Source: G965200765 sp965203865 (GTDB lineage: Bacteria; Pseudomonadota; Gammaproteobacteria; Arenicellales; JAJDZL01). Taken from it: a stretch of 64,000 nucleotides of DNA. Position numbers and translations under genes: made by a program. The notes beneath the pieces were generated by a model. It was given only the letters and a program-made list of their open reading frames with translations. It searched no databases and was not told the origin of the DNA. The stretch covers positions 434,001 to 498,000 of the forward strand of contig OZ241916.1 in assembly GCA_965203865.1 (NCBI GenBank), written 5' to 3'. Every line of letters starts with the position of its first letter. The stretch's first letter is position 1. Positions 30,001-31,897 of the stretch are shown one piece after another.

Positions 30001-30680
30001 GAGTCAACATTAAGGGAGAGATTTGGGGGTCACAGCTGAAGGTCAATGACAATAATATTTTAGATGCAAACATAGATACGTACGGAACAAGAATTTCCCT
30101 GGAAAGTGTTTTCTCTCGTAAACTGTCTTCGGATGCAGTGCTTGCCCCATCATTGGAGCTCGGGCTACGATGGGATGGCGGCCATGGAGAAACTGGTATG
30201 GGTATTGAATTGGGCGGTGCATTGGGATATGAAAACCCAAGTGCCGGGATTTCAGTGAAATCATCGGCCCGCACTTTGGTTCATCACGATAGTGGCAAAA
30301 AAGACTGGGGCATAGGCTTGTCAGTTGAGCGTACGCCAAGTACCGATGAATTGGGACTATCATACAACTTTGAATGGGCGCACGGTGACACGAGCAGTCG
30401 AAGCAGTTCTCTTTGGGACAACGGTGTATCGGGTGGCATCAGCGAAAGCAGCCTGGCTGCAAGTACCGAAATGGAAGTTGGCTATGGGATGTCAATATCC
30501 AATGGTGTAGTTTTAACTCCTTATGCTGGAGTAAATTGGTCAAGCAGTGAAGTCTCTTACCGTCTCGGCGGCCGCTTTTCAACTGCTTCTGATATGAAGA
30601 TTAGTCTGGAAAACGAACTTAAGGAGAGCAAGGATAGTAGAGACCACAGAATAATGCTAAAGTTTGAAACTCCCTTGTAA
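3..30680 (+). CDS. Giant repeat adhesin with C-terminal autotransporter-like beta-barrel (5' partial)
   Basis: One frame stays open from the left edge to the TAA at 30678-30680, so the true start and any signal peptide lie upstream; the TTG at 36 is inside a domain. Numbering from nt 36, residues 1-2888 mix Ig-like He_PIG units (ending in TDxDGDxAELxF) with an unnamed module (GDTYGxGE...TRQAxY...DxDGISI...LNGG...HKV). Residues about 2889-9627 are 60 Calx-beta-type repeats separated by acidic DDD linkers, a calcium-binding style of beta-sandwich. Residues about 9637-9740 resemble a cadherin-like beta-sandwich (LSNLILSEGTLAP). A helix-rich linker follows, then a roughly 365-residue barrel of alternating amphipathic strands from about 9849 to the C-terminus (FETPL). 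Family knowledge suggests export through the barrel and display at the cell surface, probably for adhesion; that role is inference. No frameshift or stop interrupts 30 kb. The terminal residue is Leu rather than the aromatic usual for outer-membrane barrels. Confidence 0.9.
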   Translation, partial: PTNNRAATNYTLTATDTDGDSTTLTVSIEVASAATVTSIRITNGSGSAPRNGNFVTGDKIHLLLTFNQPLRINEAGIRFRIRIGDQWRWMSASPSSEDAMPREMQFEYTVQSIDWDGNGISIPRNPFRFFFEDGGLGGIWSLIGGTNIPAITDLDAHTVNSFSNRNSLRVNDLVPSFQAGAVSTQRYLVGQQVNLTLPAATSGEAPVGYALSPSTLPDGLMYTAPTSTANGGTITGSPTSVTSSANYKLVATDRDGDKAELSFAVSTETDTAPDFGETATTALVLDTGNAANVTMPTATGGNAPLEYSVSPSLPSGLTLNSSTAVITGMPDSVSPDPTSYRLTATDWDGDFDSVDFTVAIYQPVPEVTEVSFTSTPNSDNTYGAGESVNVAVKFNSNLSVTGSPRLSLDIGSATRQATYTSLSNGNTLNFSYTVVNTDRDDNGISIAKSALTLNGATIQGSGTGAVAANLDLQSYAVSNDASHKVAGGITIPQLVTFVSAPASGDTYGPNENVIVSVVYDEVLTITGTPQLALAIGGQTRQASYTRRSNGNKGLNFSYRTVSADLDNDGISIAATALTLNGGTIQDADGINAQLNLGGHAIVNNASHKVNGDLSPSFANSSAPELRYATGKSFSFNLPAATGGDGTLGYSLTGPGAVATLTLPNGISYTAPAADAAHGGTIAGNSQVAVQKSTYTLTAADADGDQATLGLGLEIVAPPAVSDAVITSTPHSSSTYGVGELITVDIAFNQALSVTGLPQLALGIGTKKQQAKFKKLSSDGRKLTFQYIVQANDRDTDGIAIAANALVLNNSTIRGTNGIDANLDLGSHALGNQSGHKVDGNVNPPVSVSNVAIISTPQNSDTYGVGETIAVEVKFHKPIKIGGTGGLNLALAIGSKNRNATYQNTAGRHLFRYTVTSNDRDSDGISIAAKALGKDPSLSLVAQVGNAPVNLDLGNHAIANASSHKVDGKTDHAPAVKQVSITSIPRSGDTYSAGEKIKVEVVFSEAVRVAGSPQLGLAIGSNTRQALAVGDEGSVVEFGYTVQTSDKDTDGISISADALQLNGGSIQDLTRANNAGLVIQAIANAANHKVSAPPRVTGVRITSSAPSGTAGYIAGNAITVDILFDQNVSVSGSPQLGLTVGSNTRQAGYTGLSGKKLSFSYSVQTSDFDGDGIGIASNALSLNGGTIRDAENENAVLGLGSHAISNSASHVVRDKPVSFGTPQINDQHYTADTAVSVLLPTATGDGSITYSISPALTGGLRFDVRTRRILGTPTAVATRRSYTYTATDIDGDSAELTFGLTVTATDAPMISFLEICSTPQRGTNNFYTKNSYHPIVAAVKFNRSVRITGTPQLALTIGNRIGQANYSYFSIGSTPLKCKGVSANHIFRYDVQTSDLDTDGLSILPGALTLNGGSIVDSNRSNVAASLDIRKFAIINDPNHKVNGRANIVPVVNIVRISSSPAAGDTYKAGETIRVLLGLTSGMDGLTLSGGTPQLALTIGNKSRVVNGVISTSPGARSNTQFDFSYTVQNSDYDNNGISIAANALSLPSGVTLRNGNIDAALSLGNLALANQTGHKVSAPPKVTAVGISSTPVQANTYTRTGSIRAKVEFNQAVTVSGTPRLAITVGDSTRQVNYNSQSAQIASNLGETAGTVLYFDYTVQANDTDSDGISIAANALSLNGGSIRDAEGEDAILNLGTHILTNFGSAKVDGSKTGAWPELSSATGPDLRFTVGTAVSTTLPASTDGDAPLVYTVSPSLPQGLIFNGSTAAITGTPTLETHVKTHTLTVTDYNGDTDTLTFTTGVTGNRPLVSGVTLLSSPTSGDTYGVGEEIIARVNFTSPLTPVMKVMGSPQLALKVGTRTRQAVFYITDRSDVQFRYTVRSEDRDTNGISIERGALTLNGGLIRDQNANNALLVLGHHTLSNQSGHKVDGSVSRAPSVAGISVVSSPATGDTYKRGEEIELKLTFSQAVNVTGTPSVGMVIGSTTRQATYVSAGASPRIHYFRYRVQQSDVDGNGFYSKQNALTLPSGAHIRNFGGMDATSGVLATSTLLQSYKINGGQVTVPFVQGIEITSVPARGATYVHGEKIEARVQISRPVTVSGRPTLAIGIGSLTRHAAYKSSTRAQKTRGVADSHSYYLNFSYTVQDGDYDTDGITINYAGTVSPLRLNGGSISGTDDNTAADLAISHSHSGVSASHGLTNQASHKANGRIPKITNTVIRSTPRNLTRCNHPTLPRATDPACDQNGRRGPYGYVEGESITVQVTFSEPVTFSRVPRLALNLESGTVYTDSWSGSSAVYSFIYTVGSDDYDSNGVSVATNALTSSDGGSLTGYVHSRATGNAANLTLNSAINNSLLHKVLRTPKIPARIQSVFFPNLAVTYLPFANSTYDAGEYIYPLVVFDKPISVTGNPQLSLSIGNQTRKATFVPSSIKTWLRFQYLVQPSDRDDNGVSIPANAVSLNGGSITTTSNSLAANLSSSRVADDSRRKVNGALNGAPKVNYVQILYYPAVGNTYGLDEEVYIRVGFHKQISVSGSPQLQLALTSGSVQASHYATRESNIVFKYRVQTGDRALNGLSIRSNALSLNGGTIRSSSGVNANLALGSNAMSNNADHRIDGRVKHVPTFGSAVISAKSYTKTVSVSDTLPAAEGGRGTLRYTLTGPGSATGLTLPAGLSFNRLTRVISGTPRADAPQQTYKLTVTDGHRKTASLEFLLAVVDLTPTFGDSTIANQSWKQREQITSFSLPTATGGDGAITYTLSPALPSGVVYNETTHEVSGTPSVAMLSTSYTWSATDADGDKAELTFSISVEGIPTFGSSTIDDQSWDQLSEITSFTLPTATGGNGTITYALNPALPTGVIRDETTHTVSGTPSVSMDSTSYTWVATDADGDKAELSFDIVVAEAPYLSISSPSVTEGNDGNEALDFTVTLNKSSSHIITVAYTDSGTGTATSGTDYSGTDGGTLTFAAGETSKSISLEVAGDVDVESHETVVLKLSEATKAHIATGTGTGTILNDDGTPTISIDSPSVAEGDTGTKSMQFAVSLSAVSSSQQVSVSYADAGTGTATSGEDYSEISGGVLTFGANETSKTFSVQIRGDNVEESHETVVVALSNANNATIQTATGTGTIRNDDGFLTLSINSPSIAEGDSGSKTLSFTVTMKSTSDEAVTVNYGVVDGGTATLGTDYTTSLTGTLTIPAGDTTGTIDVTVRGDTLDEANETIKIQLAEPSNAAVPWNAMLETGKSIGTGTIADDDDAPTISISSPSVSEGESDATLVFEVALSAASGRQVTVSYEDAGTGTAISGTDYTAVTSGTLTFTAGDTNQVLNVSVTADTVDEPDESVDLKISSPSNATLGTSTGTGTITDDDDTPTVTLLLADSSISENGGTTTVSATLSHASSEATTITVTTVAGAYTVGEDATITIAAGETSNSNDTATIVAEDNTKDEANRTVTVTGTAQNTQGIGAVTGASLTLEDDDDAPTVTLTLADSSISENGGTTTVSATLSHASSAATTVTVTAVSGFYTVGDDATITIAAGATSNSEDTVAIATVDNAKDESDRTATVTGTAQNTQGIGTVTGATLTLEDDDDAPTVTLSLADSSISENGGTTTVSATLSHASSVATTITVTAVSGFYTVGDDATITIAAGDTSNSTDTAAIAAVDNTKDESDRTATVTATAQNTQGIGTLTGATLTLEDDDDAPTVTLTLADSSISENGGTTTVSATLSHASSVATTITVTAVSGFYTVGDDATITIAAGETTNSSDTATINAVDNTKDAADRTATVTATAQNTQGIGAVTGASLTLEDDDAAPTVTLTLADNSISENGGTTTVTATLSHASSAATTITVTAVSGAYTVGNDATITIAAGETSNSTNTAAINAVDNTKDEADRTATVTGTAQNSQGIGTVTGASLTLEDDDGAPTVTLTLADNSISENGGTTTVSATLSHVSSEATTITVTDVSGAYTVGADKTISIAAGETTNSSDTATINAEDNLKDETDRTATVTGTAQNSQGIGAVTGVSLTLEDDDDAPTVTLTLADNSISENGGTTTVTATLSHASSAATTITVTAVAGAYTVGDDATITIAAGETSNSSDTAVIAAVDNSKDEADRTATVTATAQNSQGIGAVTGASLTLKDDDDAPTVSLSLMDNSISENGGTTTVTATLSHASSAATTITVTAVSGAYTVGDDATITIAAGETSNSSDTATINAVDNSKDESDRAATVTATAQNSQGIGSVTGASLTLEDDDAAPTVSISSPSVAEGDSSTARLRFVVSLSAASGRTVTVNYAEDAGGTATSGTDYTALSSGSLTFNAGDTSKNIDISVTGDTLDEDDETVKVALSSPSNATLGTSTGTGTITDDDAAPTVTLSLADSPISENGGTTTVSATLSHASSESTTITVTAVSGAYTVEANKTITIAAGSTSNSSDTVTITAVDNAKDEPNRRTMVTATAQNTQGIGAVNGATLTLEDNDDAPTVTLTLTDNSISENGGTTTVSATLSHASTESTTITVTAVSGAYTVGADKTISIAAGSTTNSGDTATINAVDNAKDEPNRSATVTATAQNSQGIGAVTGASLTLEDDDAAPMVTLTLTDSSISENGGTTTVSATLSHASSESTTITVTAVSGAYTVGADKTISIAAGSTTNSGDTATINAVDNAKDEPNRSATVTATAQNTQGIGTVTGASLTLEDDDAAPTVSISSPSVVEGDSSTARLRFVVSLSAASGRTVTVNYAEGAGGTATSGTDYTALSSGTLTFNAGDTSENIDVSVTGDTLDEDDETVKVALSSPSNATLGTSTGTGTITDDDGTPTVTLMLADSSISESGGTTTVSATLSHASSAATTITLTAVSGFYTVGSDKTITIAAGETTNNSDTATINAVDNTRDEANRSVTVTATAQNTQGIGAVTGASLTLQDDDDAPTVTLTVADSSISENGGTTTVSATLSHASSASTTITVTAVSGSYAVGTDKTITIAAGETSNNSDTATINAVDNARDEANRRATVTATAQNSQGIGAVTGASLTLEDDDGAPTVTLTLADSTISENSGTTTVSATLSHASSESTTITLTAVSGSYTVGSDKTITIAAGETSNNSDTATINAVDNTKDEPDRTATVTAAAQNTQGIGAVTGASLTLEDDDAAPTVTLTLADSSISENGGTTTVTATLSHASSAATTITVTAVAGAYTVGDDATITIAAGETSNSSDTATINAVDNTKDEPDRTATVTATVQNTQGIGAVTGASLTLEDDDGAPTVTLTLADSSISENGGTTTVSATLSHASSASTTITLTAVSDAYTVGSDKIITIAAGSTTNSGDTATINAVDNTKDEQNRSATVTATAQNSQGIGAVTGASLTLEDDDAAPTVSISSPSVAEGDSSTARLRFVVSLSAVSGRTVTVNYAEAAGGTAASGTDYTALSSGTLTFNAGDTSKNIDVSVTGDTVDENDEIVKVVLSSPGNATLGTSTGTGTITDDDGAPTVTLSLADSSISENGGTTTVSATLSHASSESTTITLSAVSGAYTVGADKTITIAAGGTSNSSDTATINAVDNTRDEANRSVTVTATAQNSQGIGAVTGASLTLEDDDAAPTVTLTLADSSISENGDTTTVSATLSHASSALTTITVTAVSGSYTAGSDKNITIAAGNTTNSGDTATINAVDNAKDEPNRNATVTATAQNSQGIGAVTGASLTLEDDDGAPTVTLTLADSSISENGGTTTVSATLSHASSAATTITVAAVSGAYTVGADKTILIAAGETSNSSDTATINAVDNTKDEQNRTTTVTAMAQNSQGVGAVTGASLTLEDEDGAPTVSLSLTDSSISENGGSTTISATLSHASSASTTITVTAVSGAYTVGADKTITIAAGSTSNSSDTATINAVDNTRDEANRRATVTATAQNSQGIGTVTGVSLTLEDEDGAPTVSLSLTDSSISENGGTTTVSATLSHASSAATTITVAAVSGAYTVGADKTISIAAGETTNSSDTATINAVDNAKDEPNRTATVTATAQNSQGIGAVTGASLTLEDEDGAPTVSLSLTDSSISENGGTTTVSATLSHASSASTTITVTAVSGAYTVGADKTITIAAGETLNSSDTATINAVDNTKDEPNRTATVTATAQNSQGIGTVTGVSLTLEDDEGTPTVSLSLSDSSISENGGSTTVTATLSHASSATTTVTVTASANAPVVSGDFTQSGTTLTIAAGTTSSTGTVKITAIDNYIATANKTLTVSGSATNSVGATNPSDVVLTIEDDDVVARDVLNRENEGVQTVTLSLADNSISENGGSTTVSATLNHALSVSTTVTVTAVSGFYTVGDDATITIAVGETTSTDTVTITAVDNTKDEANRTATVTGTAQNTVGDVTVNGATLTLEDDEGAPTVSLSIPDSSISENGGATTVSATLSHASSADTTITVTAVAGAYTVGDDATITIAAGNTSNSSDTATINAVNNTKDEANRSATVTATPQNTQGIGTVTGASLTLEDDDAAPTVTVTLTDSSISENGGATTVKATLSHASSASTTITVTAVAGAYTVGDDATITIAAGSTSNNTDTATINAVDNTKDEQNRSATVTATAQNSQGIGAVTGASLTLEDDDGAPTVTLTLADSSISENGGTTTVSATLSHASSASTTITLTAVSDAYTVGSDKIITIAAGSTTNSGDTATINAVDNTKDEQNRSATVTATAQNSQGIGAVTGASLTLEDDDGAPTVTLTLADNSISENGGTTTVSATLSHASSAATTITVTTISGSYTVGADKTITIAAGSTSNSGDTATINAVDNTRDEVNRRTTVTATAQNTQGIGAVTGASLTLEDDDAAPTVSISAPSVAEGDSSTARLRFVVSLSAASGRTVTVNYAEGAGGTADSGTDYTALSSGTLTFNAGDTSKNIDVSVTGDTVDEDDETVKVTLSSPGNATLGTSTGTGTITDDDDAPTVTLSLADSSISENGGSTTVSATLSHASSASTTITVTAVSSSYTVGADKTITIAAGSTTNSSDTVTITAVDNTIDEANRSATVTAAAQNNQGIGAVTGASLTLEDDDAAPTVSISSPSVAEGDSSTARLRFVVSLSAASGRTVTVNYAEGTGGTADSGTDYTALSSGSLTFNAGDTSKNIDVSVTGDTLDEDDETVKVALSSPGNATLGTSTGTGTITDDDDAPTVTLSLADSSISENGGSTTVSATLSHASSASTTITVTAVSSSYTVGADKTITIAAGSTTNSSDTATINAVDNAKDEPNRRTTVTATAQNSQGIGAVTGASLTLEDDDTAPTVSISSPSVAEGDSSTARLRFVVSLSAASGRTVTVNYAEGASGTAASGTDYTALSAGTLTFNAGDTSKNIDVSVTGDTLDEDDETVKVALSSPGNATLGTSTGTGTITDDDDAPTVTLSLANSSISENGGSTTVTATLNHASSATTTVTVTASANAPAVAGDFTQSGTTLTIAAGATSSTGTVKITAVDNYIATANKTLTVSGSATNSVGATSPSNVLLTIEDDDTVGREVLNREVTEGTPTVTLSLADSSISENGGTTTVTATLSQASSADTTITVTAVSGSYTVGEDATISIAAGSTTNSSDTATINAVDNTKDEPDRTATVTATAQNTQGIGEVTGVSLTLEDDDDAPTVTLSLADSSISENGGTTTVTATLSHASSESTTITVTEVSGSYTVGEDATISIAAGSTTNSSDTATINAVDNTKDEPDRTATVTATAQNTQGIGEVTGVSLTLEDDDDAPTVTLTLADSSISENGGTTTVSATLSHASSASTTITLSAVSGAYTVGADKTITIAAGSTTNSGDTATITAVDNARDEANRRTTVTAMAQNSQGIGAVTGAPLMLEDDDAAPTVSISSPSVAEGDSSTARLRFVVSLSAASGRTVTVNYAEGAGGTADSGTDYTALSSGTLTFSAGDTSKNIDISVAGDTLDEDDETVKVALSSPGNATLGISTGTGTITDDDGAPTVTLTLADNSISENGGTTTVSATLSHASSESTTITLTAVSGAYTVGSDKTISIAAGSTSNSSDTATINAVDNTRDEANRSVTVTATAQNSQGIGAVTGASLTLEDDDGAPTVTLTLADNSISENGGTTTVTATLSHASSASTTITLSAVSGSYTVGSDKTISIAAGNTTNSGDTATINAVDNAKDEPNRGATVTATAQNSQGIGAVTGASLTLEDDDAVPTVTLTLADNSISENGGTTTVSATLSHASSASTTITVTAVAGAYTVGASKTITIAAGETSNSGDTATINAVDNTRDEANRGATVTATAQNSQGIGAVTGASLTLEDDDAVPTVSINSPSVAEGDSSTARLRFVVSLSAASGRTVTVNYAEGAGGTADSGTDYTALSSGTLTFSAGDTSKNIDISVAGDTLDEDDETVKVALSIPGNATLGTSTGTGTITDDDGAPTVTLTLANSSISENGGTTTVSATLSHASSESTTITVTAVSGAYTVGTDKTITIAAGSTTNSSDTATITAVDNARDEANRSVTVTGTAQNSQGIGTVTGASLTLEDDDAAPTVTLSLADSSISENGGTTTVSATLSHASSESTTITVTAVSGAYTLGADKTILIAAGSTSNSSDTATINAVNNAKDEPNRRATVTATAQNSQGIGAVTGASLTLEDDDAAPTVTLTLANNSISENGGTTTVSATLSHASSESTTITVTAVSGFYTVGSDATISIAAGSTSSSSNTATVNAVNNAKDEPNRRTTVTGTAQNTQGVGAVTGATLTLEDDEGAPTVTLSLTNSSISENGGSTTVTATLSHASSATTTVTVTASANAPAVAADFTQSGTTLTFAAGTTTSTGTVKITAVDNYIATANKTLTVSGSATNSVGATSPSNVLLTIEDDDTVGREVLNREVTEGTPTVTLSLADSSISENGGTTTVTATLSQASSADTTITVTAVSGSYTVGEDATISIAAGSTTNSSDTATINAVDNTKDEPDRTATVTATAQNTQGVGAVTGVTLTLEDDDGAPTVTLTLADSSISENGGTTTVTATLSHASSAATTITVTAVSGSYTVGEDATILIAAGSTSNSSDTATIAAADNLKDEPNRTATVVATAQNTQGIGAVTGATLTLEDDDGAPTVTLLLADNSISENGGLTTVTATLNHASSATTTVTVSVSENAPAVAGDFTQNGETLTIAAGSTTSTGTVTITAVNNSVEAANKTLTVSGSATNSVGATNPSDVLLTIEDDDASDTSSPADKTALTVSLGAASVTEGDSSFTSVAMRFLVSLSRTSEKQVQVSYADAGTGTATSGTDYGTLESGRLTFAPGETSKYIYIYIKGDTLDEPAETIVVKLSSPTNATISTATNTGTINDNDATPTLSINSPSVVEGNSGSATLQFKVKLSVPSGRQVTASFADSGTGSATSGTDYDTLESGTLTFAPGETSKTIDISVVGDVVNETDETMVVKLSSPTNANISTGTGTGTITDDDGSPSLSISSPSVTEGEAGGTATLEFQVSLNPASAQQVTVGYADAGTGTAVSGTDYAVVSSGTLTFSAGQTSKTISVTVNGDVLDEPDETVLIALSNSTNASISTGTGTGTITDDDVPSLSISSSSVAEGDSGETTALAITVSLSASSWQAVSVEFADMPTAGTATSGTDYSRINAGTLTFAAGETTKTIEVSVIGDSEFEPDETISVALSDADNAAILTSVGIGTIKNDDSGEGAAIATEEIMLNAELSNLILSEGTLAPAFLGSNLNYQVLVEHSVENVTVTPIAADPDNAVITVGEEVVLSGSESGLIQLQEGNARMINIVVTASKNGREEMMTYTVKITRRSLALELQVAHQDTNSVILSELSRAVTQSTVEAVTDRIGHAQSGSEVSKSSLANRLSLLDALKANEENLNSEDFSLNEALHHASFIYSPGTRESGVDGFHTGGTGGGDIGADTLTIWGTSDYQSLKGGNNSLADWEGNLFSMHLGIDAKYSAGVLYGVVFSWSKGSADYTGRDNNLTGKLKLQMGGVHPYASWEISDDASVWALAGYRKGKVSVNADFSGSRESAGQHIMVASGGKYKLYSSSERGETELGVNIKGEIWGSQLKVNDNNILDANIDTYGTRISLESVFSRKLSSDAVLAPSLELGLRWDGGHGETGMGIELGGALGYENPSAGISVKSSARTLVHHDSGKKDWGIGLSVERTPSTDELGLSYNFEWAHGDTSSRSSSLWDNGVSGGISESSLAASTEMEVGYGMSISNGVVLTPYAGVNWSSSEVSYRLGGRFSTASDMKISLENELKESKDSRDHRIMLKFETPL
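93..8699 (+). repeat. N-terminal module region: 16 unnamed beta modules plus He_PIG units
   Basis: By reading the translation I count 16 copies of a 110-140-residue module whose consensus includes GDTYGxGExIxVxVxF, GxPQLALxIGxxTRQAxY, a VQxxDxDxDGISI segment, LNGGxI and a closing SHKVDG. They are interleaved with eight complete He_PIG-type units and a partial one at the edge. Three He_PIG units in a row (about 7854-8699) end the section. The copies are diverged at DNA level, unlike the downstream Calx-beta array, which suggests an older and less homogenised part of the gene. Copy 13 (about 3910-4330) and copy 20 (about 6630-7080) carry insertions with Cys residues that are otherwise rare in the protein. 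Confidence 0.8.
15711..16039 (+). repeat. 329-bp perfect repeat, copy 1 (copy 2 at 19728-20056)
   Basis: Compared base by base, 15711-16039 and 19728-20056 are identical, offset 4017 bp. The segment covers one whole D unit and its flanks. Neighbouring D units differ at many positions, so this pair reflects recent duplication or gene conversion. Confidence 0.9.
19728..20056 (+). repeat. 329-bp perfect repeat, copy 2 (copy 1 at 15711-16039)
   Basis: Partner of 15711-16039. Identity stops at both ends inside the conserved LTLED segment, as expected for exchange between units in register. Confidence 0.9.
22282..22627 (+). repeat. 346-bp perfect repeat, copy 1 (copy 2 at 26317-26662)
   Basis: This spans the second half of an E unit, its REVLNREVTEG linker and the first half of the next D unit. 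It is identical to 26317-26662 at an offset of 4035 bp. It marks duplication of an E-plus-D cassette. Confidence 0.9.
22586..23144 (+). repeat. Adjacent 229-bp perfect repeats (22586-22814 and 22916-23144)
   Basis: Two neighbouring D units share 229 identical bases at an offset of exactly 330 bp. This is a fresh single-unit tandem duplication or conversion. Confidence 0.88.
26317..26662 (+). repeat. 346-bp perfect repeat, copy 2 (copy 1 at 22282-22627)
   Basis: Partner of 22282-22627. The first difference after it is a single synonymous-looking G/A at 22628 versus 26663, and similarity continues beyond. Confidence 0.9.
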
Positions 30681-30692
30681 ATCTGAAAAATA

Positions 30693-30718
30693 GTACCAGT
30701 CATTCTGGTGCCGGTTTT
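30693..30718 (+). terminator. Weak hairpin terminator after the giant gene
   Basis: Thirteen bases after the stop, GTACCAG (30693-30699) pairs with CTGGTGC (30705-30711), with one G-T pair, across a 5-nt loop. CGGTTTT follows. The stem is short and the T-run only four, so it is a plausible but weak intrinsic terminator. Confidence 0.45.
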
Positions 30719-31179
30719 GAAAGATTCCGATTGGAAATCAACTCCTGATTATTAAATCCAGAAGAAATCTTGAGCGTAAGGCAGACAAATTAAAATTACA
30801 AAAGCATTTGCAAATGGTGCAATGCTGCTTATATGCCTGCTTGATAAAGTTAGACAATATCGCTGACAATAGTGCCAGCGATACTTCCCAGTTGCTCCTA
30901 TTGTCAGAATACGAAAGGTTGCTGAAGAACAATCCGACTGGAAAAGCAGTTAATATAGCCAAATCATCAAAAGCCAAGGCGTAACAGGAATAGCAGATAA
31001 GCTCTGATACTGTGTGAAGAATATTAGAATCTGTCAGCGAAACTGGCAGCATGCCGATTTGTACCATGAAACGGGACTTGAAAAAGATGATTTTAATTGA
31101 AAGGAATTTTTTGGGAAGAGCAAAAATGCGAGGCCTTGGAATCAGCAGTAAAGCTCGTATGGCGGACAATTAACCGGTT
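30719..31179. other. Gene-free stretch with a coding-like remnant
   Basis: No convincing gene. On the plus strand an open stretch from the TGA at 30718 to the TAA at about 30983 translates into plausible protein (LQMVQCCLYACLIKLDNI, then SEYERLLKNNPTGKA) but has no good start or ribosome site. A 143-codon frame on the minus strand looks like its shadow. It may be the remains of a decayed gene; I cannot name it. Confidence 0.3.
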
Positions 31180-31596
31180 ATGCCAAGAAAAAATAAAGAT
31201 GAACGTTGGAAACAGCGTTTAGGCAGTTTTAGAAATGCATTGCTTCAATTGGAAGATGCCTGTGACCAAGACGAATATTCCAATCTTGAAATAGCTGGAT
31301 TGGCGAGCATTTTTTCTTTTACTTTTGAACAAGGTTGGAAAGCATTAAAACATGTGCTTTCAATTGAGGGATTTGTGGTCAAGTCACCACGAGAGTCAAT
31401 GCGCAGAGGATTTGAAGCACAGTATCTAGACGAGGGCAATTGTGAAATACTGCTTGATGCTTTTGGAAAGCAAAATACTATGAGTCACATGTATGATGCA
31501 GTGCAAGCTGCGAAGATGGAAAAAGCGGTTAAGGAATGCTACCTTCCAGTCCTTCAAGATTTACTGAGTGCACTTGAACAGCATGACAAGTATTGA
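31180..31596 (+). CDS. HEPN-fold nucleotidyltransferase-partner protein (HI0074 type)
   Basis: A 138-residue, largely helical protein of the family annotated as nucleotidyltransferase substrate-binding protein, the HEPN partner in MNT/HEPN modules. The pattern LEIAGLASIFSFTFEQGWKAL and the segment LLDAFGKQNTMSHMYD are characteristic. In the family the latter usually reads RNxxxH, the HEPN RNase motif. Here the arginine position is Gln98 while His103 is kept, so RNase activity may be lost or altered. The gene overlaps the following nucleotidyltransferase by 14 bp, indicating translational coupling. There is no strong ribosome site before the ATG at 31180; GGCGGA lies about 18 bases upstream. 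Confidence 0.85.
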   Translation: MPRKNKDERWKQRLGSFRNALLQLEDACDQDEYSNLEIAGLASIFSFTFEQGWKALKHVLSIEGFVVKSPRESMRRGFEAQYLDEGNCEILLDAFGKQNTMSHMYDAVQAAKMEKAVKECYLPVLQDLLSALEQHDKY

Positions 31597-31897
31597 CGAC
31601 GGTCTGAAAGAAAGATACAGGGAAGCAATTCTTAAAGTGTTGTCGTCCAACGAAAGGGTGGAGCGGGCAGTGCTTTTTGGTTCGCGGGCCATGGGTACAT
31701 TTACAACGACTTCCGATATAGATATTGCGCTTTATGGAGACAAACTTACATTTTCGGACTATACACGGCTCGCTACTGAAATGGAGTATTTAACTGTACC
31801 TCAAAGGGTGGACTTGCTTTTGTACAAGAATCTGAAAAATGACGCAGTACGAGACCATGTGGACAAGCATGGAATCGAGTGGTACTGCCGCCAATAA
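31583..31897 (+). CDS. Minimal nucleotidyltransferase (MntA-like antitoxin partner)
   Basis: About 104 residues from the ATG at 31583 (MTSIDDGLKERYREAIL). A GTG at 31568 is possible but would lengthen the overlap with the HEPN gene. The signature GSRAMGTFTTTSDIDIAL contains the GS motif and the DxD metal-binding pair of pol-beta-type minimal nucleotidyltransferases. RVDLLLY supplies the expected third acidic residue. In characterised MntA/HepT pairs the nucleotidyltransferase AMPylates and silences the HEPN RNase. The pairing here predicts a type VII toxin-antitoxin or an orphan regulatory pair, tempered by the HEPN arginine substitution. Confidence 0.87.
   Translation: MTSIDDGLKERYREAILKVLSSNERVERAVLFGSRAMGTFTTTSDIDIALYGDKLTFSDYTRLATEMEYLTVPQRVDLLLYKNLKNDAVRDHVDKHGIEWYCRQ

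Noticed and set aside
30738..31169. 143-codon minus-strand frame after the giant gene
   Set aside because: No ribosome site and no recognisable domain; the plus strand looks more coding-like.
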